Assembly (NCBI GenBank): GCA_946406195.1
Contig: CAMJJT010000011.1
Span: 1 to 57,973 of the forward strand
Source of the DNA: an uncultured Bacteroidales bacterium
Lineage (GTDB): Bacteria; Bacteroidota; Bacteroidia; Bacteroidales; Paludibacteraceae
Reading direction: 5' to 3'
DNA length: 57,973 bases
The position numbers and the translations under genes are program-made. Shown one piece after another: positions 37,031-43,547 of this stretch. The notes below the pieces were generated by a model. That model did no database searches. It had not been told where the DNA came from and saw only the letters and a list, made by a program, of their open reading frames with translations. Position 1 is the stretch's first letter. Every line of letters starts with the position of its first letter.

Positions 37031-37056
37031 AAAAAGAGCACCTCGTTGTGAGGTGC
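37031..37056 (-). terminator. Terminator of the phage-flavoured block
   Basis: A 7-bp stem GCACCTC/GAGGTGC with loop ACAAC, then TCTTTTTATTTT on the minus strand. It lies just after the gene ending at 37079. Confidence 0.8.
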
Positions 37057-37078
37057 CCTTCCGGTGTCGCTGTGCGAC

Positions 37079-37465
37079 TTAACCTTGCGGGTGGGCCTGG
37101 TCGTAGGCTTGTCCTTCGACCATCCAGTACCACGCCTTGAGGGTCTTCTTGCCGCCCGCGAGGTCTTTTTGGGCGATGAAGGCCTGCTGGTCTTGGGTGA
37201 TCTTGGAGAGGTCCTTCGAGCGGGTGCTCACTGCCGCTGCTACAGCCGCGAAACGAACGCGAGCGAAGAGCTCGTTTGCACCAGGAGAGGTGCTGCGCTC
37301 TACTTTCTTGCGGAGGTAGAGGCGGTTGCAGTTCGGGTTCTCGGTAGCCGCTACGCGGTGCGTACCAAGCAACATCTTTGCACAACTGTGCTGCCCGCTC
37401 TTACTCGGTTTACTCAATGCGCCGGAAACTGAGTCAATACCGGCGCTCCAATTGACTTTTGCCAT
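37079..37465 (-). CDS. MAKV-type protein, 128 residues, unknown function
   Basis: Starts MAKVNWSAGIDSVSGALSK and continues QHSCAKMLLGTHRVAA, LRKKVERSTSP, KAWYWMVEGQAY. The first 20 residues follow a pattern shared by the proteins at 37820, 37491 and 40668: MAK(V/I), a short strand, (I/F)xSxxGx, then an aromatic-basic strand. It is Lys/Ala-rich and soluble, with no signal peptide. It is the last of three adjacent genes of this type. A shortened paralogue lies at 11294-11584. No enzyme motif is visible; a structural or DNA-associated role is possible but unproven. Confidence 0.65.
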   Translation of the reverse strand: MAKVNWSAGIDSVSGALSKPSKSGQHSCAKMLLGTHRVAATENPNCNRLYLRKKVERSTSPGANELFARVRFAAVAAAVSTRSKDLSKITQDQQAFIAQKDLAGGKKTLKAWYWMVEGQAYDQAHPQG

Positions 37466-37490
37466 TTTCTTTAAGATTTTTTAAGGTTAA

Positions 37491-37811
37491 TTACTCGCCG
37501 AAATTCGGCTTTACGTACTTTTGCGCTACGGTGTACGCGAAGAGACTCTTGTACTTCTTCTGAGCCGCGAAACCGGCTTCCAGCGTAGCGCGTTCGGTGG
37601 GATCGGCCAGAGCCGTTTGTGCGGCTTGCGCAGCCGTCTTAAGCGCCTCCTGCGCCAAGATGTTTTTGGCGTGATTGGCCTTCGAGGGATTGATCAAGTC
37701 AACGCCGAGTTGCTCTTTCTTACAAGGACATCCCTTGAAATACAGACTCTCCGACTTGTTGAACTTGCCTCTCACCCGGGCAAACATGCCATGCAATGTG
37801 ATTTTTGCCAT
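37491..37811 (-). CDS. MAKI-type protein, 106 residues, unknown function
   Basis: Starts MAKITLHGMFARVRGKFNKSESLYFKG. The middle is Ala-rich helix (NILAQEALKTAAQAAQTALADP) and the end has AAQKKYKSLFAYTVAQKY. The N-terminal strand pattern matches its neighbours on both sides. The gaps (25 and 8 nt) indicate an operon. This member has no counterpart in the decayed cassette at 11.3-12.2 kb. Confidence 0.6.
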   Translation of the reverse strand: MAKITLHGMFARVRGKFNKSESLYFKGCPCKKEQLGVDLINPSKANHAKNILAQEALKTAAQAAQTALADPTERATLEAGFAAQKKYKSLFAYTVAQKYVKPNFGE

Positions 37812-37819
37812 AGTTAAAG

Positions 37820-38092
37820 TTAATTTGTTAGATCGGTAAAATTGATTGTTAATTGATTTTTGAACTTGCGTTCGAGGAACGCGAGGTGTTTTTCATGTCC
37901 GTACTTCTGCGCGAACACGATGCGGGTGTGCGCTTCGGCGGCGGTAGGGATGTGACCCGAGCGGTCCGGACGGGCTTGAACGATATGCATCACGCCGTCT
38001 TTTGATGGATAACGGCGGATATAGAAAGGGTCTGTTCCCATCAGTATGCCGCGCACCGAATCGATCCCCGGGTCAAACTCTACCTTCGCCAT
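37820..38092 (-). CDS. MAKV-type protein, 90 residues, unknown function
   Basis: Starts MAKVEFDPGIDSVRGILMGTDPFYIRRYPSKDG and contains MHIVQARPDRSGH. A paralogue is at 11645-11869. It starts 3 nt after the lipoprotein stop, and the end of that gene supplies AGAGGTGAG about 6 nt before the ATG. This is a clear Shine-Dalgarno sequence, uncommon in this phylum. Confidence 0.62.
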   Translation of the reverse strand: MAKVEFDPGIDSVRGILMGTDPFYIRRYPSKDGVMHIVQARPDRSGHIPTAAEAHTRIVFAQKYGHEKHLAFLERKFKNQLTINFTDLTN

Positions 38093-38095
38093 AAC

Positions 38096-38260
38096 TCACC
38101 TCTTTGAGGCATCGTACGTCTCGATCGTCTTCGTCTGGATGACCACGGACGTGTCGCCACGCTGATAGTACTCACTCTGGTTCGTGATGGTCCTCGTCAC
38201 GTTGCAACTCGCCATCACAAGGGACGTCATAATGACTGTCATAAGCAATAGTTTTCTCAT
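38096..38260 (-). CDS. Small lipoprotein, 54 residues
   Basis: MRKLLLMTVIMTSLVMASC is a signal with lipobox; the mature part is VTRTITNQSEYYQRGDTSVVIQTKTIETYDASKR. It is a paralogue of the lipoprotein at 39442-39627 (Cys, TRT(I/V)T, a (Q/R)xDTS word, TKT.E.Y). Too short for a named family. Together with the holin-like and DUF5675 genes it recalls the small genes around phage lysis modules, but that is inference. Confidence 0.65.
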   Translation of the reverse strand: MRKLLLMTVIMTSLVMASCNVTRTITNQSEYYQRGDTSVVIQTKTIETYDASKR

Positions 38261-38298
38261 AATTGTTTTGTTTTTTCAAAATCCGCTGCAAAGATACG

Positions 38299-38598
38299 TC
38301 AATACTGAACAATGTGTTCCTTTGCAGGTGGAAATTTTATCAAAAAATCGTATCTTTTCCGTCTTTCTGCCTCTTGATAGTACCATCTGAGGCAATATTC
38401 CACGCGTTTCGTGTACATTCCATGCTTTTGGGCTACGATTTTTTGTGCCCGGATAGCAGGTGTTCCTTTGTCTCGTTCGATGAAATAGGCATCTACGATC
38501 GCTTGGTTTTGCTCTTCGATTTCATGCCGCTTCTTCGACATATAGGTGCCGTTCGATGGTCGCACCAAGTACGGCACGTCGTATAAAGGGTAGGACAT
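38299..38598 (-). CDS. Hypothetical 99-residue protein
   Basis: MSYPLYDVPYLVRPSNGTYMSKKRHEIEEQ. A Lys/Glu-rich helix and a helix-turn-helix-like segment (TPAIRAQKIVAQKHGMYTKRVEYCLRWY) suggest a small DNA-binding protein, comparable in layout to the ORF at 12385-12609. Same strand and run as its neighbours. No family name. Confidence 0.5.
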   Translation of the reverse strand: MSYPLYDVPYLVRPSNGTYMSKKRHEIEEQNQAIVDAYFIERDKGTPAIRAQKIVAQKHGMYTKRVEYCLRWYYQEAERRKRYDFLIKFPPAKEHIVQY

Positions 38599-38662
38599 AA
38601 TGTTTAATGTTTAATGTTGATTGGGGTGTTGTCGGGAGATGGTCCCGTGATGATCTTGTTTG

Positions 38663-39058
38663 TTAATCGTTTATAAGTTTAAATTCTCTGATGACTTGGA
38701 GTTTGAGGGCAAGGGCTTCTTCGAGTGTGTAGATGCCTGCAAGTCCTTTGTACCATGCGACGACCATCTTAGTTGTCTTGGCTACGTCATCCACAGCGGG
38801 TGAACCGTTGTAGTTGGTTGGTTCAGCATCGCGAGCGTTCACTATAGCGTACCAAGGATTGGGTTCTACCGGTTTGCCTGCACGCTTACGGTCTCGGATG
38901 AGACGATAAATGCGGTGTTGCATGTGAATGGTACAGGCGTTCCAGAGTTTGGATTCGCATTTAGCACGCATGTTGTGAAACTCTAACGGTGGATTTAATA
39001 ACTCCCAAAGATATTCAAATGATGACCGGTTTAGAACCGGAGCAGTTTTATTATCCAT
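38663..39058 (-). CDS. Hypothetical 131-residue protein, paralogue of the 59-residue ORF
   Basis: Taken from MDNKTAP (39058); further in-frame Met codons lie a few residues upstream. The first half SSFEYLWELLNPPLEFHNMRAKCESKLWN matches 12008-12187. The second half (NPWYAIVNARDAEPTNYNG, MVVAWYKGLAGIYTLEEALAL) is not in the short paralogue. Basic, helical, no signal peptide. A nucleic-acid role is possible but not shown. Confidence 0.55.
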   Translation of the reverse strand: MDNKTAPVLNRSSFEYLWELLNPPLEFHNMRAKCESKLWNACTIHMQHRIYRLIRDRKRAGKPVEPNPWYAIVNARDAEPTNYNGSPAVDDVAKTTKMVVAWYKGLAGIYTLEEALALKLQVIREFKLIND

Positions 39059-39168
39059 ACTCATCATCATCAAAATTTTTCTTTTTAATAAAGGGGGTTA
39101 TAGGGGGAAGAACATTTTTCTTTGCCGCAAGGGCACGATTGTTTCTTTTTGCCTTCCCCCATAGCCTT

Positions 39169-39417
39169 TTAGTCGATAACCTTGACCGTCAACTTGATCT
39201 CGTCCGGCTCTTTGTCTGGGTTGAGTTCGACGAAGGTCTTGACGTAGCCGTTCATGATGGCGGTGCGGGCCTTGACAAGGTTCTGCTCTTTGAGCTTCTC
39301 GCGGGCATTCTCACGCCATTTAACGGCCTGATACTCTTCTTCGCGGGCAAACTCCTCGTATATGTACCAAAACTCCGTTTTAGTAGGGAATACTCGGAGC
39401 AGCTCCGCTCTCCCCAT
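39169..39417 (-). CDS. Hypothetical 82-residue protein, C-terminal duplicate of the 41850 protein
   Basis: The last about 45 residues (KARTAIMNGYVKTFVELNPDKEPDEIKLTVKVID) repeat the C-terminus of the protein at 41850-42257. The N-terminus (MGRAELLRVFPTKTEFWYIYEEF) is unrelated and its start codon lies inside a repeat word that also occurs near 36940. The gene looks like a C-terminal domain that has picked up a new start from a repeat. Confidence 0.5.
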   Translation of the reverse strand: MGRAELLRVFPTKTEFWYIYEEFAREEEYQAVKWRENAREKLKEQNLVKARTAIMNGYVKTFVELNPDKEPDEIKLTVKVID

Positions 39418-39441
39418 AAATTAAAATTTCCGGGGACCCCA

Positions 39442-39627
39442 TTATTTCTTCCGAACACCTACGTATTCTTCAGAAGTTTTGGTGGAGATAGTCGTGGTCG
39501 TTTTCGAGGTGTCGTTCTGCTGAACGTAAGTTGCGGAAGTGGTGACGGTTCTCCAAGCCTTGCAACTACTGACACCGATTGCGATTGCGCCCAATATGAG
39601 CGCCATGATCAAAAATCTTTTCCTCAT
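39442..39627 (-). CDS. Small lipoprotein, 61 residues
   Basis: MRKRFLIMALILGAIAIGVSSC is a signal with lipobox; the mature part is KAWRTVTTSATYVQQNDTS and a Thr-rich tail ending EYVGVRKK. It is a paralogue of the lipoprotein at 38096-38260. It follows DUF5675 and the holin-like gene. Confidence 0.65.
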   Translation of the reverse strand: MRKRFLIMALILGAIAIGVSSCKAWRTVTTSATYVQQNDTSKTTTTISTKTSEEYVGVRKK

Positions 39628-39655
39628 GATTCAAAACTTTTAACAATTTAACAAT

Positions 39656-40054
39656 TTATTTAGCGGCACAAATCTCAAGGCGTATCTCCTCGCGGTCGAC
39701 TTGTTCGGCGAGCCACCGTGCGGTGAGCTTCTGTTCGATCTCAGGTGTAGCAACGAGGATGCAGCCTTTCGAGTGTTCGGGTTTGGTGCCTCGGTGGAAG
39801 CGGATGCCTGTACGACCGGGGACTTGCTGGAGGACGGGTAGCGGTCGCTTGAACTTGGGGCTGTTCGTGACTGCGACGCGATAGATGAGTGCGGGGACAA
39901 GTTTGTCTGCGTTCTCAAGTGTCTCACAGATGTGGGTGAGGCGTTCGCGAAGTCCAGAGTGTTGCACCAAATATAGGTTTCCGTGTACTGCCTTCGAGAT
40001 GTCACTCGAAGAAGCGGACAAAGATTTCTCGCGGATGAGTTTATAGTATGCCAT
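39656..40054 (-). CDS. DUF5675-family phage-type protein
   Basis: 132 residues. The C-terminal core GRTGIRFHRGTKPEHSKGCILV (His, Cys and Gly pattern) is the DUF5675 signature, a small domain with an L,D-transpeptidase-like HxxxxxxxxxSxGC arrangement found mostly in phage and phage-like clusters. It may act on peptidoglycan, but activity has not been shown to my knowledge. It starts 2 nt after the holin-like gene ends, an order that suits a lysis-type pair. Confidence 0.7.
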   Translation of the reverse strand: MAYYKLIREKSLSASSSDISKAVHGNLYLVQHSGLRERLTHICETLENADKLVPALIYRVAVTNSPKFKRPLPVLQQVPGRTGIRFHRGTKPEHSKGCILVATPEIEQKLTARWLAEQVDREEIRLEICAAK

Positions 40055-40056
40055 CT

Positions 40057-40245
40057 TTATTTCTTCTTTTTATAGACATAATCAATTCCGAACAGTGCGC
40101 CTGCGAAGGTGGCTGTTTCGCCGAATGCTACAAGGAGCGATTCGTGGATCTGTCCTTGCGGATCAATGAAGATGCCGCAGAAGAGCAAGATCAAGCCTCC
40201 GACGGAGAGGATAAATGCTGATATAAGTTGTAAATCAAGTCTCAT
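40057..40245 (-). CDS. Small two-helix membrane protein, holin-like
   Basis: 62 residues from MRLDLQLISAF (start 40245). Hydrophobic helix 1 is residues 7-27 (LISAFILSVGGLILLFCGIFI) and helix 2 about 37-56 (LLVAFGETATFAGALFGIDYVY). It ends in Lys. A promoter lies 29 nt upstream. The size and position beside DUF5675 suit a holin-like role, which is inference. Confidence 0.55.
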   Translation of the reverse strand: MRLDLQLISAFILSVGGLILLFCGIFIDPQGQIHESLLVAFGETATFAGALFGIDYVYKKKK

Positions 40246-40273
40246 AATGCTGTGTTTTTTTCGTTTGGCGATG

Positions 40274-40304
40274 CAAAGGTATATATAAAAAAGGCGAAAG
40301 TCAA
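40274..40304 (-). promoter_or_regulatory. Promoter of the holin-like/DUF5675 genes
   Basis: On the minus strand, TTG (40302-40304), 20 nt, TACCTTTG (40274-40281). Confidence 0.7.
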
Positions 40305-40365
40305 GACCTTCGCCAAAAGTATGCGGAAAACGACAAAAAGTATTGCGTTTTTGCATAGAGAGCGC

Positions 40366-40587
40366 CTAAATATAGACTTTTTTCGGGTGCGACGTGCGTG
40401 CGTATTCGAGGAGTGAATGGGTGTTGGCAGGAGAGAGCCATCCTTCCTTGCCTGCGGTTGGTTTATGGCATGTTTTTCGCCAAGCCCACATCAGGCTTTT
40501 GAATAATTCTCTCGGGTATTGTTCGCCCAGATGCTTGTTCAGTCTGCGGTGCACCTCATCGAGGGGGATTTTGTTTTCTTCTTTCAT
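40366..40587 (-). CDS. Hypothetical 73-residue protein
   Basis: MKEENKIPLDEVHRRLNKHLGEQYPRELF, then SLMWAWRKTCHKPTAGKEGWLSP. Basic and aromatic, no signal peptide or membrane helix. Same strand as neighbours. Not recognised. Confidence 0.45.
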   Translation of the reverse strand: MKEENKIPLDEVHRRLNKHLGEQYPRELFKSLMWAWRKTCHKPTAGKEGWLSPANTHSLLEYARTSHPKKVYI

Positions 40588-40667
40588 AAAAATAATGAAT
40601 TAGATGTTACACTTCGGAAATGGATCGGTTTTGTATCGGGTTTGCATCGGCTTTGACCCGACATACC

Positions 40668-41021
40668 CTAGTTAAAACGTGCATAGTACTCAGTCATGAT
40701 CCGTTTTTGGAGTTTGGTAGGTGCTTTGATGTCCGGTGCGAACGTCTTGTAGAGGTAGGTGAGACGTTGTTTGATCTTGGGTCTCATCTTGATTGCGACT
40801 TGCATGTCCTCGTATTGCGATTGGAGAATGGTGATGCATTGGTCGATGATGGAACGACGTTTGTACAGGGCACGTTGTTTGCGTGTGGGGTTCTTCGGTA
40901 GCACCGGATCGGGTCGGCGGAAGAGTTGCGTCTGGCCGTTGACGGTGCGGAAGGTGATGGCTCCGACAGAGCCGGAGAGGGATTGAATCGGTTGATTCGG
41001 GTTGAATTTTACTTTAGCCAT
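40668..41021 (-). CDS. MAKVKFNP-type protein, 117 residues
   Basis: Taken from MAKVKFNPNQPIQSLSGSVGAITFRT at 41021; the frame stays open for another 390 bp upstream across the next gene and is not real there. The N-terminal strand pattern is that of the MAKV group, and NGQTQLFRRPDPVLPKNPTRKQRALYKRR follows. I recall similar proteins as a widespread Bacteroidetes family near phage-like genes. No function known. It is highly basic, which suits a structural or nucleic-acid role. Confidence 0.65.
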   Translation of the reverse strand: MAKVKFNPNQPIQSLSGSVGAITFRTVNGQTQLFRRPDPVLPKNPTRKQRALYKRRSIIDQCITILQSQYEDMQVAIKMRPKIKQRLTYLYKTFAPDIKAPTKLQKRIMTEYYARFN

Positions 41022-41049
41022 AATGTTTGTTGTTTTAGAGTGAAAAGGA

Positions 41050-41850
41050 CTAAGCTGAAGGTTGGTCCTTCTTGGGAGGGCGTTGGAGGCCGTAGATTTC
41101 GATGTCTTCGATGGAATAGGTGCCGAAGTGACCGTTCCAAGCGGCGGTTGCAAGTTTGCCTTCGAGGAGGAGTTGACGACCGCGGGAATCTCCGTTCCAG
41201 TTGTAGGGTTCGGGAACTTCGAAATTCTCGCAGTAGAACCAGGGATTTCTCTCTTTGGGGAGTGTTCCTGCGGCTTCGAGTGCGAAGAGTTCCTGCATAA
41301 TGAAGTGTTTCTTCGCGCGGGAGTATTCATTATCCCATTTGCGGCGGAGTTTTTCTTTCCGCGTATCCATTTCACGGGAAGGTCGGAAGGCCTTCCAGAA
41401 GTTATCAAAACTATAATTCATAAAAATAAGTCCTTTCGTATCCGTTGCGCTTGCGCACGGATTGTTGTCACTTGATTTTTGATCATCGTTTATAATATTA
41501 GTAGGGGGATTATTAAGGGGGGCAGAATCTGTCTCATTTTGAGCAATCGGCTTCTCATTTTGAGCAATTGGAGTCTCATTTTGAGCAACGGATTTCTCAA
41601 TTTGAGCAATGTAGAGACTCTTATTCTCTCTGCGCTCAATAAGTCCCAGGTTCAAGAGTTTCTTGACGGCTCTGTCAACGGTCATATGGTCAATCTTGAA
41701 CGGCATAGATTCCGCCAAGGCCAGTATGGAGCCATACCAGCCTTTGGCGTTCTCCGAGCGGGAGCATTTGCCGATAGCCTCCAGTACGCAAAGTTCGTTT
41801 GCGTTGAGACCGAGGGCTTTGCCGTCAATATTTCCAATGACGAAACGCAT
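41050..41850 (-). CDS. Winged-helix replication or regulatory protein with tandem AQNE repeats
   Basis: 266 residues. The N-terminal part is winged-helix-like (LNANELCVLEAIGKCSRSENAKGW ... MTVDRAVKKLLNLGLIERRENKSLY). Then come three and a half copies of a 7-residue unit (IAQNETP) written in a 21-nt DNA repeat (41532-41611), a low-complexity linker, and a C-terminal domain (SFDNFWKAFRPSREMDTRKEKLRRKW ... NPWFYCENFEVPEPYNWNG). The layout recalls phage replication proteins of the DnaD/helicase-loader kind, but I cannot name a family. Its ATG overlaps the previous stop (TAATG). Confidence 0.6.
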   Translation of the reverse strand: MRFVIGNIDGKALGLNANELCVLEAIGKCSRSENAKGWYGSILALAESMPFKIDHMTVDRAVKKLLNLGLIERRENKSLYIAQIEKSVAQNETPIAQNEKPIAQNETDSAPLNNPPTNIINDDQKSSDNNPCASATDTKGLIFMNYSFDNFWKAFRPSREMDTRKEKLRRKWDNEYSRAKKHFIMQELFALEAAGTLPKERNPWFYCENFEVPEPYNWNGDSRGRQLLLEGKLATAAWNGHFGTYSIEDIEIYGLQRPPKKDQPSA

Positions 41851-42257
41851 TAGTCAAGGTCGACACATTTGACAGTGAGTTTGATTTCGTCAGGTTCTTT
41901 GTCAGGGTTGAGTTCGACGAAGGTTTTGAGGAAACCGGACATGGCCGCAGTGCACGCTTTGGCGGCGTTCTGCGCTTTGATTTTCTTCTTGGCTTCTGAA
42001 CGCCAGTTGACGGCTTCTTCGCCTTTGTACTTGTTGTAGTCAGCGAGATTGAAGACATCGGTACGCTGGAGTTGGAAGGTTCCTACTCCTTCTACCTCGA
42101 ACTCACCGCGGTCTTGGCCTTTTTCGGCAAGGATGGCGACGGCTTCGTCAGCGGCTTTGGGACTGATTTCGTCTATACGTGCTTTGATAGCTTTTTCTTG
42201 GATACGCAGTTCGCGGAGAGCTGCGAGGTTTTCAGTTTTGAATTCAGTTGTTTCCAT
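41850..42257 (-). CDS. Hypothetical 135-residue helical protein
   Basis: METTEFKTENLAALRELRIQEKAIKARIDEI starts a coiled-coil-like N-terminus. A middle segment (GEFEVEGVGTFQLQRT) precedes a C-terminal domain KTFVELNPDKEPDEIKLTVK that also occurs in 39169-39417. Lengths and acidic-basic balance resemble small phage-encoded accessory proteins. Translationally coupled to the next gene through TAATG. Confidence 0.55.
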   Translation of the reverse strand: METTEFKTENLAALRELRIQEKAIKARIDEISPKAADEAVAILAEKGQDRGEFEVEGVGTFQLQRTDVFNLADYNKYKGEEAVNWRSEAKKKIKAQNAAKACTAAMSGFLKTFVELNPDKEPDEIKLTVKCVDLD

Positions 42258-42339
42258 AATGATAAATGTTTTGGGCGCCGGATACTATCCGGCAAAATTA
42301 ACGAAGAATCTTTTTAGTGAAAAGGGGCCAAGTGGGCAG

Positions 42340-43095
42340 CTAAACCTCCATGTGATGGGTCATGTCATACTCCATTTGGTCGAAGGAGGGATCGCGATGA
42401 TACTTGGAGGTCATCTGGTCGAACTCGTCCTCCGGTATGGTGAGCCAGCGACGGTAGTCATCAGGGGTGAAGACGCCGCCGAAGAGGGGACTCAACAGGT
42501 CTCGAAGTTTGGTGAGACGGGTCGTGAGGACGGACATGTCTGAGATGATCTTCGGATTGAGGAAGACATCCAGAATGTTGTACGGCACTTGGACGGGGTC
42601 GACGTCGATGGAACGGAGCGCCTTGAGGACTTTGCTCCGACGACGGTTCTCCTTTTTGGACACCCATTCGAGGTTGTCGTTGGAATAGTCGGTGACGCAG
42701 CCGTTCTTGTGGTCTCCTTCGAAGGGTTTGCCGTCTTCACCAATGGGTCGCGGTCCTTGGAACGTAAGAAGGACGATGATATGGCAATACCATGCGCCAT
42801 AATCACGCATTTGCGGATAGTCGTTTCCTCGTTTGCCGTTATGGCAATGCATGCCGGGTGTTCTCCAGCTGATACCGAAATTATCGAAGACCTCGGTGAG
42901 TTTACCGCGGCAAAGCGAGAAGAAATGCATTTTTCCGTCCGAATAGAGGAGCGATTTGACTCGCCGCTTGTCGGGGATGACGCATTTGGTGAGGGTAATC
43001 GGATCTCCGAGCGATGTTCGCGCATGGATGATACGCGGGTCGTGGAGATCATGCGAAAACCACACGATGCGGATTTTCGGATTTCTAATTCGCAT
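42340..43095 (-). CDS. HNH homing-type endonuclease
   Basis: 251 residues from the ATG at 43095. The HNH core is CHIIVLLTFQGPRP ... GDHKNGCVTDYSNDNLEWVSKKENRRR, the form found in free-standing intron- or phage-type HNH endonucleases. The start codon overlaps the upstream small membrane-protein stop by 11 nt. In this group the enzyme nicks or cuts a conserved target and spreads its own region. The aspS tails flanking the island raise the possibility that aspS is such a target, which is speculation. Confidence 0.75.
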   Translation of the reverse strand: MRIRNPKIRIVWFSHDLHDPRIIHARTSLGDPITLTKCVIPDKRRVKSLLYSDGKMHFFSLCRGKLTEVFDNFGISWRTPGMHCHNGKRGNDYPQMRDYGAWYCHIIVLLTFQGPRPIGEDGKPFEGDHKNGCVTDYSNDNLEWVSKKENRRRSKVLKALRSIDVDPVQVPYNILDVFLNPKIISDMSVLTTRLTKLRDLLSPLFGGVFTPDDYRRWLTIPEDEFDQMTSKYHRDPSFDQMEYDMTHHMEV

Positions 43096-43297
43096 AGCAG
43101 TCGGGGATTTGGGTACCGAAGAGGCACGCAAAGATGAAACAGAGGAACGCGACGAGCGCGAGCACGAGAACTTGTTGATAGCACGTCCACGAGAGCGGAT
43201 AGTCACGCAACATACGAAGAAGGAATCCGTAAAAGGCGAATGAGCCGATTACGAGGAATAGGGTCAGAAAGACTCCGGATAAAATACAATAAAGCAT
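43085..43297 (-). CDS. Small membrane protein, 70 residues
   Basis: Two hydrophobic segments: MLYCILSGVFLTLFLVIGSFAFYGFLL and VLVLALVAFLCFIFACLFG. It is the first gene after the promoter at 43377-43384 and overlaps the HNH start. Not recognised. Confidence 0.5.
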   Translation of the reverse strand: MLYCILSGVFLTLFLVIGSFAFYGFLLRMLRDYPLSWTCYQQVLVLALVAFLCFIFACLFGTQIPDCYAN

Positions 43298-43358
43298 AAT
43301 GTTTGATGTTTTATGTATGATTTATTCAGTTCGGTGCGTACTCAATTGCGCACCACCA

Positions 43359-43392
43359 ATCTTTCGAAAGGCGGTGCAAAGGTAGAGGTTTT
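43359..43392 (-). promoter_or_regulatory. Island promoter with inverted repeat at the start site
   Basis: Has TACCTTTG (43377-43384, minus strand) followed by GCACCGCCTTTCGAAAGATTGG, where GCACC and GGTGC and the palindrome CTTTCGAAAG are paired. The 34 bp equal 12322-12355 with one difference. It drives the membrane-protein/HNH run. Confidence 0.65.
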
Positions 43393-43501
43393 GGGTGGGA
43401 TAAGGGGTAGAAATGGAAGGGCGAACTTGCCGGAGATTGCGGGTGATTGCAGAAGACTGCGAAAGACTGCCGAAAAGACTGAGAAAGACTATGGGGGTAT
43501 G

Positions 43502-43528
43502 AAAAAAGCGCTCCGGTCAGGAGCGCTT
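43502..43528 (-). terminator. Terminator of the 330-residue gene
   Basis: A 9-bp perfect stem AAGCGCTCC/GGAGCGCTT with a 5-nt loop and a T-run on the minus strand, 20 nt after the stop at 43548. Confidence 0.85.
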
Positions 43529-43547
43529 GGGAAGGTAGGAAGAGGGG

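Noticed and set aside
41022..41408. N-terminal extension of the 40668 frame
   Set aside because: Overlaps the confident 266-residue gene in another frame; the family start MAKVKF is at 41021.
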